A stretch of DNA of 18,606 nucleotides, taken from an uncultured Clostridia bacterium (GTDB lineage Bacteria; Bacillota_A; Clostridia; Christensenellales; Aristaeellaceae). The translations under genes were made by a program, and so were the position numbers. The DNA lies in the NCBI GenBank assembly GCA_934645275.1, contig CAKUDW010000015.1, positions 1 through 18,606 on the forward strand, read 5' to 3'. The notes beneath the pieces were generated by a model. It was not told where the DNA came from, searched no databases, and worked only from the letters and a program-made list of their open reading frames with translations. Shown here piece by piece: positions 14,020-18,240 of the stretch. Position 1 is the stretch's first letter; every line of letters starts with the position of its first letter.

Positions 14020-14877
14020 ATGACTCAGATTCTCGAAGCGACGATGCTGCTCTGCTTCGGCTGCTCCTGGCCGATTGCCGTGTTCAAAAATATCCGCGCG
14101 CACAGCGCCAAGGGCATGAGCATGCAGTTCATTTTGCTGATTATGGTGGGCTATATTGCGGGCATCGCGGCTAAAATTTATTCGCACACGATCAATTATG
14201 TGCTGCTGGTGTATATCTTCAATCTGCTGGTCGTGTCGGCCAATCTGGTGATTTATTTTGTGAACTTGAACAGCGACCATCGCGCCGCTGCGCGCATGGA
14301 AGCGGAACGCATGGCGCGCATCGAGCATGTGGAGGGTATCGCCGACAGCGCTACGAAGCAGGCGGTTGAAAACTATGAAAAGCTGAATGAACAGGCCGTA
14401 GGCCATGGCGTGGTACTCTTCGGCGGCGAGTATTTCGGCAAGCTGCCGCTAGGCGATCTGATTGAGCACATTGGCCCGGAAACGCCGGTGTATAACCGAA
14501 GCATCGACCACCTGCGGATCGACGACGCGCCGACTGCCATTAACGAGTGTGTGGCAGAGCTCGCGCCGGAGCGCGTGTTCTTGAATATTGGCGATGAGGA
14601 CGCGCAGGATGCCGCGCTGAATCTGGATCACTTTGTCGATCAGTATCGCTGGCTGTTGTACAGCTTTGCTCAGAAGTGCAGCGCGCGCGTGTTTATCGTG
14701 GCGCTGACGAGCGATGCGCCCGCCGCGGCCGAAATCAACGCCCGGCTGAAAAAGCTGGCTCGTGAGAGCGGCTACGACTTCATCGAAGCTTCCCGCGAAA
14801 ACATGATGCATGAAATCCGCCGCTGTGCCCACGGCGCGCCTGCCGACCTGGCCGATGCAATGCGCCTGGCAGGCTGA
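14020..14877 (+). CDS. PQ-loop/SemiSWEET-like membrane domain fused to a degenerate SGNH-hydrolase-like domain, 285 aa
   Basis: Residues 1-85 form three transmembrane helices. The first helix and loop (LLCFGCSWPIAVFKNIRAHSAKGMS) have the PQ-loop/SemiSWEET pattern of a helix followed by Pro, a basic Lys-Asn-x-Arg loop and GxS. A charged, helical linker (86-125) follows. Residues 128-258 then read like an SGNH (GDSL) hydrolase core: VVLFGGEYFGKLPLGDLIE, VYNRSIDHLRID, LAPERVFLNIGDED and a late EINARLKKLA. However the nucleophile motif GDS is GGE (135-137), GxND is GDED (191-194) and no DxxH follows, so hydrolysis is unlikely. The start at 14020 has GGGAGTG upstream; an earlier ATG lies before the promoter. 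Divergent from a LysR gene. Function unknown; perhaps a ligand-binding transporter. Confidence 0.75.
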   Translation: MTQILEATMLLCFGCSWPIAVFKNIRAHSAKGMSMQFILLIMVGYIAGIAAKIYSHTINYVLLVYIFNLLVVSANLVIYFVNLNSDHRAAARMEAERMARIEHVEGIADSATKQAVENYEKLNEQAVGHGVVLFGGEYFGKLPLGDLIEHIGPETPVYNRSIDHLRIDDAPTAINECVAELAPERVFLNIGDEDAQDAALNLDHFVDQYRWLLYSFAQKCSARVFIVALTSDAPAAAEINARLKKLARESGYDFIEASRENMMHEIRRCAHGAPADLADAMRLAG

Positions 14878-14940
14878 CAATTTATCCGCAGACATGCCGT
14901 TTCATTTAACGGCGCATGATTAATATAGAAACATAAAGGC

Positions 14941-14981
14941 AGGCCGCGCGGTTTCCAATAGCGGAAACCGCGCGGCCTTTG
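14941..14981. terminator. Strong hairpin terminator between convergent genes
   Basis: Perfect 16-bp stem AGGCCGCGCGGTTTCC / GGAAACCGCGCGGCCT (14941-14956, 14963-14978) with loop AATAGC, followed by TTG and preceded by AAAGGC. It lies between the stops of the PQ-loop gene and the DtxR-family gene and could serve both. A smaller hairpin GCCGTT/AACGGC lies at 14896-14913. Confidence 0.75.
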
Positions 14982-14992
14982 AACTGCCTGAA

Positions 14993-15394
14993 TTATACCT
15001 CTTCAGACGAAAGCTCGCTATTGCGCCGGATGTTTGCCTCGGCATGACGCTTCATGGCCTGATAGGTGGCGTCGCTCAGGTCGTGTTCCACCTTGCAGGC
15101 GTCCTCGCGCGCCGTAGCTTCATCTACGCCAAGATACATGAAAAAGCGCGTCAGCGTTTTATGGCGCTCATAGATTTGGCTGGCAATTTTCATACCGGCG
15201 TCCGTCAGCGTGATCAGGCCCTCCTTGTCCATGACGATGTAGCCGTTTTCACGCAGGCGCTTTGTGGCATAGCTGACGCTGGGCTTGGTAACGCCGAGTT
15301 CCGCGGCGATGTCGATTGAGCGAATGTAGCCGTGCTGTTCCTTCATCATCAGCATGGCCTCAAGATAGTCTTCGGAGGATTCGAGAATCCGCAT
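14993..15394 (-). CDS. DtxR/MntR-family metal-dependent repressor, 133 aa
   Basis: A metal-sensing transcription factor. The N-terminal winged helix (1-62) has SSEDYLEAML and IDIAAELGVTKPSVSYATKRLRENGYI. The dimerisation and metal-binding domain (63-125) has TDAGMKIA, ERHKTL and EDACKVEHDLSD. Compared with B. subtilis MntR (D8, E11, H77, E99, E102, H103), the counterparts are D9, E12, H78, C100, E103 and H104. The Cys is the DtxR/IdeR state (C102-x-x-E105-H106), which favours Fe2+. There is no C-terminal SH3 domain. The longer frame start at 15445 falls on the promoter; the ATG at 15394 has AGAAGGTG upstream. Operators of matching type lie nearby, upstream of the HMA, DUF3793 and feo genes. 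Confidence 0.93.
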   Translation of the reverse strand: MRILESSEDYLEAMLMMKEQHGYIRSIDIAAELGVTKPSVSYATKRLRENGYIVMDKEGLITLTDAGMKIASQIYERHKTLTRFFMYLGVDEATAREDACKVEHDLSDATYQAMKRHAEANIRRNSELSSEEV

Positions 15395-15416
15395 TAAGTC
15401 ACCTTCTTCCAATATA

Positions 15417-15445
15417 AGATTAACACAGCGGGATGGCAAAATCAA
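15417..15445 (-). promoter_or_regulatory. Promoter candidate of the DtxR-family gene
   Basis: On the minus strand -35 TTGATT (15440-15445), 17-bp spacer, -10 TAATCT (15417-15422). A nearer pair, TTGCCA/TATATT, also with 17 bp, would start inside the ribosome site and is less likely. No GTTAGA-type box is seen here. Confidence 0.5.
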
Positions 15446-15455
15446 GTATGGCGCG

Positions 15456-15477
15456 AAAAAAACCGTTCAGGAATCGG
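15456..15477 (-). terminator. Weak terminator of the HMA gene
   Basis: On the minus strand a short imperfect stem (CCGATT / AACGG) is followed by seven T (15456-15462), 10 bp past the HMA stop codon. The stem is weak; the T-tract and position carry the call. Confidence 0.45.
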
Positions 15478-15486
15478 AAGTTTGCC

Positions 15487-15750
15487 TTATTTGTGAAACA
15501 GGCCGAACAGGCCGCCCTTCTTCTCGGCGCGCACAGTGCTGCGCACGTCGAGCAGCTGGTATCCCGTGGCTTCGATTACCTGGCGCAGCTTCGCCTCATC
15601 CAGCGCTTCCGGGCTGAGGATAACCGTCGTGCCCTTCGCGTGCGAGGAGGACACCTTCTTGACTTTGAACGCGGCGCGGATTGCATCGTTGATGTGGGAT
15701 TCACACATGCCGCACATCATGCCGTCGATTTTAAGCGTGGTTTCATACAT
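15487..15750 (-). CDS. Heavy-metal-associated (HMA) domain protein, CopZ-like, 87 aa
   Basis: A small cytoplasmic metal-binding protein. Residues 3-68 are an HMA/ferredoxin-like fold with the metal loop DGMMCGMCESH, with Cys at 13 and 16, and the later TTVILSPEALDEAKLRQVIEATGYQLL. The tail (KKGGLFGLFHK) is a basic, Phe-rich extension not usual in CopZ. Such domains bind Cu+, or Zn/Cd. No copper ATPase is in the window. Its promoter carries a perfect 24-bp palindrome of the same type as the boxes in front of the iron genes, so it is likely part of the same metal regulon. AAGGGAG lies about 11 nt before the ATG. It could be a metal chaperone or an intracellular buffer; which metal is not clear. 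Confidence 0.9.
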   Translation of the reverse strand: MYETTLKIDGMMCGMCESHINDAIRAAFKVKKVSSSHAKGTTVILSPEALDEAKLRQVIEATGYQLLDVRSTVRAEKKGGLFGLFHK

Positions 15751-15779
15751 AATGGATTCAGCTCCCTTCGAGCAGTGAA

Positions 15780-15803
15780 TTTGGTTAGATAGTTCTAACC
15801 AAA
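15780..15803. promoter_or_regulatory. Operator box A (perfect palindrome) at the HMA promoter
   Basis: Arms TTTGGTTAGA (15780-15789) and TCTAACCAAA (15794-15803) are perfect complements around TAGT. The box lies just downstream of the -10, over the transcription start, so binding would repress. It is the best match to the GTTAGA-N4-TCTAAC family in the window. Confidence 0.85.
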
Positions 15804-15806
15804 CAG

Positions 15807-15835
15807 ATTATAAGACTGCCCGGCTGTGTTGTCAA
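15807..15835 (-). promoter_or_regulatory. Consensus promoter of the HMA gene
   Basis: On the minus strand -35 TTGACA (15830-15835), 17-bp spacer, -10 TATAAT (15807-15812). Both hexamers are perfect. Confidence 0.92.
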
Positions 15836-15847
15836 GGGGAAAATTGA

Positions 15848-15900
15848 GAAATGCCGGCGGCGCTGCCGGAGCGTCACACGGCAGGGGCCGGGTGCATTTC
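15848..15900. repeat. Imperfect long hairpin 1 of a three-hairpin cluster
   Basis: Paired blocks GAAATG/CATTTC, CCGGC/GCCGG and CTGCCG/CGGCAG form a nested imperfect hairpin. It lies directly upstream of the HMA promoter -35. No gene on either strand. Confidence 0.5.
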
Positions 15901-15925
15901 CGGCCTTGCTGATTCCTGGCCTCAA

Positions 15926-15967
15926 AGAATTGCCGGCGTCTTCTTTGCTGGAGCAGCCGGCAATTCT
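15926..15967 (-). terminator. Hairpin 2, possible second terminator of the flavodoxin operon
   Basis: 12-bp perfect stem AGAATTGCCGGC (15926-15937) / GCCGGCAATTCT (15956-15967) with an 18-nt loop. On the minus strand it is followed by TTGAGG, a poor T-tract, so a terminator role is uncertain. Confidence 0.4.
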
Positions 15968-15975
15968 CGTTCTTT

Positions 15976-16010
15976 AAAAACATTCGCCGGTCATGTGAAA
16001 CCGGCGAATG
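15976..16010 (-). terminator. Terminator downstream of the DUF3793-flavodoxin operon (hairpin 3)
   Basis: On the minus strand a perfect 11-bp stem CATTCGCCGGT / ACCGGCGAATG with an 8-nt loop, followed by TTTTT (15976-15980). It is the first good terminator after the 29-aa peptide gene, about 200 bp downstream. Confidence 0.7.
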
Positions 16011-16211
16011 GCAAACAGCGGCGAAATTTTCCCGGCGACCGCGTATGGAAGCATGATATACACGATAACGGCGTCTGGAGATTTTGATGACTGTCGAGGG
16101 AGATCATTCATTAGTTGTTTTCACCGGGTTATTCTTTCATCTGGAAGCATTTGGAGTATTTTTACCCGGGAAATTTCGCCACCGGATTTGCTGTTATTTA
16201 TTTGAACGGAG
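16011..16211. other. AT-richer non-coding stretch with a distant inverted repeat
   Basis: No gene is recognised. GGCGAAATTT-T-CCCGG at 16020-16035 and CCGGGAAATTTCGCC at 16166-16180 are inverted copies with one bulged T, about 130 bp apart. TGGAAGCAT occurs twice inside as a direct repeat (near 16047 and 16142). On the minus strand this would be the 3' untranslated part of the flavodoxin operon transcript. Confidence 0.5.
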
Positions 16212-16301
16212 CTATTTCAGCGCCGCGACCACGGCGATCAGCAGCAGAAGCAGACCCATCACGCTCAGATTGAGCAGCTTGCCCTTGATTCTGCGTCCCA
16301 T
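16212..16301 (-). CDS. 29-aa single-span membrane peptide
   Basis: A short gene starting MGRRIKGKLL, with AGGGGGGG about 8 nt before the ATG. The peptide has a basic N-terminus (MGRRIKGK), a hydrophobic helix from about residue 13 to 28 (VMGLLLLLIAVVAAL) and a final Lys, so it should insert in the membrane with its N-terminus inside. It starts 38 bp after the flavodoxin stop and is likely in the same transcript. It has no Cys, so it is not the Cys-rich FeoB-associated peptide. The strong ribosome site and clean topology argue for a real gene, but so short a frame could arise by chance. Function unknown. Confidence 0.6.
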   Translation of the reverse strand: MGRRIKGKLLNLSVMGLLLLLIAVVAALK

Positions 16302-16338
16302 GCTGTTCGCCCCCCCTGCTTGTTTCTTTCCTGTTCGC

Positions 16339-16746
16339 TTATTTCAGCGCTTCGCCCAGCTTTTCGCAGGCGGCGATGGCTTCGTCATCCGGCGTTTCCT
16401 GGCAAATGACGCTGTCGCAGACGAGCTCTGCACCTGCGGCGCGGCAATCGTCTTCCCAATTGCGCATCCATTCGCCGTCGCCCCAGCCGTAGGAACCGAA
16501 CAGCGCCACGCGCATGCCCTTCAGCAGAGGTTTGCAGGCGTCGAATACGGGCTCGAACACTTCTTCTTCAAGTACTTCGGCGCCCATCGCCGGGCAGCCG
16601 AAAGCCACGGCGCTGTATTCATTCAGGCTGTGCGCGTCGAAATCCTCGCAAGAAATCAGCTCGGCGTTCGCCCCGCGGGCGACGGCCTCGGCCATGGCCT
16701 GGGTATTGCCAGTGCCGCTCCAGTAGACAACGCAAATCTTGTTCAT
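16339..16746 (-). CDS. Short-chain flavodoxin, 135 aa
   Basis: A cytoplasmic FMN electron carrier that replaces ferredoxin under iron limitation. The phosphate-binding loop SGTGNT is at residues 10-15, GCPAMG at 50-55 and the isoalloxazine-binding loop GSYGWGDGEW at 84-93; length is typical of short-chain flavodoxins. AGGAGG lies 8 nt before the ATG. It is the second gene after DUF3793, 43 bp downstream, with no separate credible promoter, so it should share the promoter at 17446-17474 and its operator boxes. This fits iron-responsive control. Confidence 0.95.
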   Translation of the reverse strand: MNKICVVYWSGTGNTQAMAEAVARGANAELISCEDFDAHSLNEYSAVAFGCPAMGAEVLEEEVFEPVFDACKPLLKGMRVALFGSYGWGDGEWMRNWEDDCRAAGAELVCDSVICQETPDDEAIAACEKLGEALK

Positions 16747-16789
16747 AACGGGAACCTCCTACTATTATATGGAATGGATCTTTTGTATG

Positions 16790-17347
16790 TCAGGCGGCTA
16801 CGGCGAGCCGCGTGACGCCGAAGCCACGGCGGTAACAGTTCAGATATACATCCCGGCACTTGCGATACAGCGTGAAGCGCTTCTGCGCGTCGGCCTCGTT
16901 GGAATAGGCCTTCCAGCAGCCCGAACAACGCGAATTGCAGCCGCCGTTTTCGATGAAGCCGATGACGTCGGCCAGCGGATAATCCAGGAACACGCCGATT
17001 TCATGCGGAAATTCGCCGCAGTGAATGCGTCCGGCAAGCGCCGTCAGGCATGCCGCTGCGGACAGGCCGCCATAGCCGAGCTTTTCCAGAAAGTGGGCGA
17101 CGTCCGGCTCGTGCAGCCGCGCTTCCAGCATGGCAGGGCGGTAAAGATATACCAGATCGCCGTGGGGGCAGCGCTTCAACAGCCGTGCCCGCAGTCCCTT
17201 GTTCGAGAGCAGCGCGTCAATTTCGGCAATGTGCGTCGCCGTATCCTCGCCCGGCGACGGCCGGTAGGAAAACAGGCTGCCGCATTTGTGGCCCGCCAGC
17301 GTTGCGGCGCAGTGCCGGATCAGGTTTTCTTCAAAACGGCCAGACAT
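16790..17347 (-). CDS. DUF3793 family protein, 185 aa
   Basis: The DUF3793 pattern is seen in HEIGVFLDYPLADVIGF (115-131), CSGCWKAYS (141-149) and YRKCRDVY (161-168), typical of this clostridial family. The protein is soluble and Cys-rich (C13, C22, C60, C100, C110, C137, C141, C144, C164, C171), so metal or haem binding is possible but unproven. The family commonly lies beside flavodoxin and Feo genes, as here. The start at 17347 is chosen because AAAGGA lies upstream and the family N-terminus fits; a longer frame to 17416 would run through operator box B. It is the first gene of the DUF3793-flavodoxin-peptide operon, divergent from feo. Biochemical role unknown. Confidence 0.85.
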   Translation of the reverse strand: MSGRFEENLIRHCAATLAGHKCGSLFSYRPSPGEDTATHIAEIDALLSNKGLRARLLKRCPHGDLVYLYRPAMLEARLHEPDVAHFLEKLGYGGLSAAACLTALAGRIHCGEFPHEIGVFLDYPLADVIGFIENGGCNSRCSGCWKAYSNEADAQKRFTLYRKCRDVYLNCYRRGFGVTRLAVAA

Positions 17348-17365
17348 GCGCGCACATCCTTTCTG

Positions 17366-17381
17366 GTTAAATACATCTAAC
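17366..17381. promoter_or_regulatory. Operator box B (DUF3793 leader)
   Basis: GTTAAA-TACA-TCTAAC, one mismatch from a perfect inverted repeat. It lies in the transcribed leader, about 20 bp before the DUF3793 start codon. Confidence 0.7.
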
Positions 17382-17397
17382 TGTTGTGCCTTTAAAA

Positions 17398-17415
17398 TGC
17401 TCCGCTGCGGGAGCA
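17398..17415 (-). repeat. Small hairpin in the DUF3793 leader
   Basis: TGCTCC / GGAGCA stem with a 6-nt loop. On the minus strand it is followed by TTTTAAAGG, so it could be a weak attenuator between boxes C and B. The T-tract is only four long. Confidence 0.3.
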
Positions 17416-17419
17416 CTGA

Positions 17420-17437
17420 GGTTAAAAGTCTCTAACC
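17420..17437. promoter_or_regulatory. Operator box C (DUF3793 promoter)
   Basis: GGTTAAA-AGTC-TCTAACC, one mismatch in a 7+7 inverted repeat. It sits just downstream of the -10 of the DUF3793 promoter, the same position that box A has at the HMA promoter. Confidence 0.8.
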
Positions 17438-17445
17438 ACGCTGAC

Positions 17446-17474
17446 ATCATAGCAGATTCCTCCAGTGCTGTCAA
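17446..17474 (-). promoter_or_regulatory. Promoter of the DUF3793-flavodoxin operon
   Basis: On the minus strand -35 TTGACA (17469-17474), 17-bp spacer, -10 TATGAT (17446-17451), with an extended TGC before the -10. Confidence 0.88.
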
Positions 17475-17545
17475 GTACTTTTAAAAAATTTTTTTTCGAG
17501 GGATTGAAATCGGGCATTTCGACAATTTGCGGCAAGTTTTCCAAT

Positions 17546-17561
17546 GTTAGAGCACTCAAAC
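17546..17561. promoter_or_regulatory. Operator-like box D0 upstream of feo
   Basis: GTTAGA-GCAC-TCAAAC, one mismatch from the family pattern. It lies exactly 20 bp before box D. Confidence 0.55.
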
Positions 17562-17565
17562 TTCT

Positions 17566-17581
17566 GTTAGATACATTTAAC
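17566..17581. promoter_or_regulatory. Operator-like box D upstream of feo
   Basis: GTTAGA-TACA-TTTAAC, one mismatch from the family pattern. It lies 23 bp upstream of the -35 of feo promoter 1. Confidence 0.65.
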
Positions 17582-17603
17582 ATGAAAAATGCGCTTTGGG
17601 GTC

Positions 17604-17632
17604 TTGACGAATCGGGTTAGAGATGCTAAACT
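17604..17632 (+). promoter_or_regulatory. feo promoter 1, with box E in the spacer
   Basis: -35 TTGACG (17604-17609), 17-bp spacer, -10 TAAACT (17627-17632). Box E (from 17616) reads GTTAGAGATGCTAAAC; its TTAG and CTAA are one base closer than in the other boxes, so it is a weaker match, but it fills the spacer. Confidence 0.6.
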
Positions 17633-17641
17633 ATGTCGCGG

Positions 17642-17670
17642 TTGACGGGTTAGACACCGTTAACTATTAT
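17642..17670 (+). promoter_or_regulatory. feo promoter 2, with box F in the spacer
   Basis: -35 TTGACG (17642-17647), 17-bp spacer, -10 TATTAT (17665-17670). Box F, GTTAGA-CACC-GTTAAC (17649-17664), occupies the spacer exactly, so binding would block RNA polymerase. Confidence 0.7.
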
Positions 17671-17681
17671 AAAACCCGTGA

Positions 17682-17697
17682 GTTAGTATAGTCTAAT
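17682..17697. promoter_or_regulatory. Operator-like box G, over the feo start
   Basis: GTTAGT-ATAG-TCTAAT, keeping TTAG-N6-CTAA. It lies just after the expected start of promoter 2 and directly before the feoA ribosome site GGAGGGGG. Boxes E, F and G begin at 17616, 17649 and 17682, exactly 33 bp apart. Confidence 0.65.
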
Positions 17698-17715
17698 TGG
17701 AGGGGGAGCGCTACT

Positions 17716-17928
17716 ATGATGCCGTTGGGAATGGCAAGAGTGGGAGAAACGAACATCATCAAAAAGATCACGGGCCGGGATGAGGTTCGCCAGCACCTGG
17801 CGGAAATGGGCTTCGTGGTCGGTGCGGAGATCAGGGTCGTGAGCGAGCTTGGCGGCAACCTGATTCTGAACGTAAAGGAAAGCCGTGTGGCGCTGGACAA
17901 GACCATGGCAATGCGAATCATGATCTAA
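17716..17928 (+). CDS. feoA: FeoA family protein, first copy, 70 aa
   Basis: A small SH3-like cytoplasmic protein that assists FeoB in ferrous iron uptake. The family pattern is seen in ITGRDEVRQHLAEMGFVVGAEIRVVSELGGNLILNVKESRVALDKTMAMRIMI: a helix, the MGFxxGxxI turn and closing beta strands. Length is normal. GGAGGGGG lies about 9 nt before the ATG; a second Met follows directly, so either may be used. It is the first gene of the feo operon, 12 bp before the second feoA copy, behind two operator-covered promoters. Confidence 0.93.
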   Translation: MMPLGMARVGETNIIKKITGRDEVRQHLAEMGFVVGAEIRVVSELGGNLILNVKESRVALDKTMAMRIMI

Positions 17929-17940
17929 GGAGGAAGAGGA

Positions 17941-18162
17941 ATGAGAACGCTGAAGGACATCAAGGTCGGCGAGCGCGCGGTCATCGTGAAGCTGCACGGC
18001 GAAGGCGCGCTGAAGCGCAGAATTATGGACATGGGCCTGACCAAGGGCACGGAAGTTTACGTGCGCAAGGTTGCGCCGCTGGGCGACCCGATGGAGCTGA
18101 CGGTGCGCGGCTACGAGCTGAGCGTGCGCCGCGGCGACGCCGAGCTGATCGAGGTTCAATAA
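17941..18162 (+). CDS. feoA: FeoA family protein, second copy, 73 aa
   Basis: A second, clearly different FeoA: VGERAVIVKLHGEGALKRRIMDMGLTKGTEVYVRKVAPLGDPMELTVRGYELSVRRGDAELIEV. It is closer to the standard pattern LkRRLxxMGLxxGxxV, with APLGDP and a final xxxxIEV, than the first copy. AAGGAGGAAGAGG is just before the ATG. Tandem feoA genes before feoB are common in Clostridia. The two copies probably have separate roles in FeoB assembly or regulation, but the sequence does not show which. Confidence 0.95.
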   Translation: MRTLKDIKVGERAVIVKLHGEGALKRRIMDMGLTKGTEVYVRKVAPLGDPMELTVRGYELSVRRGDAELIEVQ

Positions 18163-18194
18163 CAGGGAATTCACTTAATTTCAGCATCCGCAAG

Positions 18195-18225
18195 GCCCCG
18201 ATACACAGGGGCAGTTGATATCAAC
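18195..18225 (+). repeat. Hairpin and palindrome between feoA2 and feoB
   Basis: GCCCC/GGGGC with an 8-nt loop (18195-18212) is followed by the perfect palindrome GTTGATATCAAC (18214-18225), which abuts the feoB ribosome site AGGAGGG. It may tune feoB translation or RNA stability; there is no T-tract. Confidence 0.4.
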
Positions 18226-18240
18226 AGGAGGGTATAAGCA

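Noticed and set aside
15402..15439. A TTGCCA/TATATT promoter for the DtxR-family gene
   Set aside because: Spacing is good, but transcription would begin within the ribosome site; the pair one step upstream was preferred.
16020..16180. Insertion sequence or MITE ends
   Set aside because: The inverted repeat is short, has no target-site duplication that I can see and no transposase between the arms.
16764..16769. TATAAT on the minus strand just before flavodoxin
   Set aside because: A transcript from it would start inside the ribosome site and there is no -35; co-transcription with DUF3793 is more likely.
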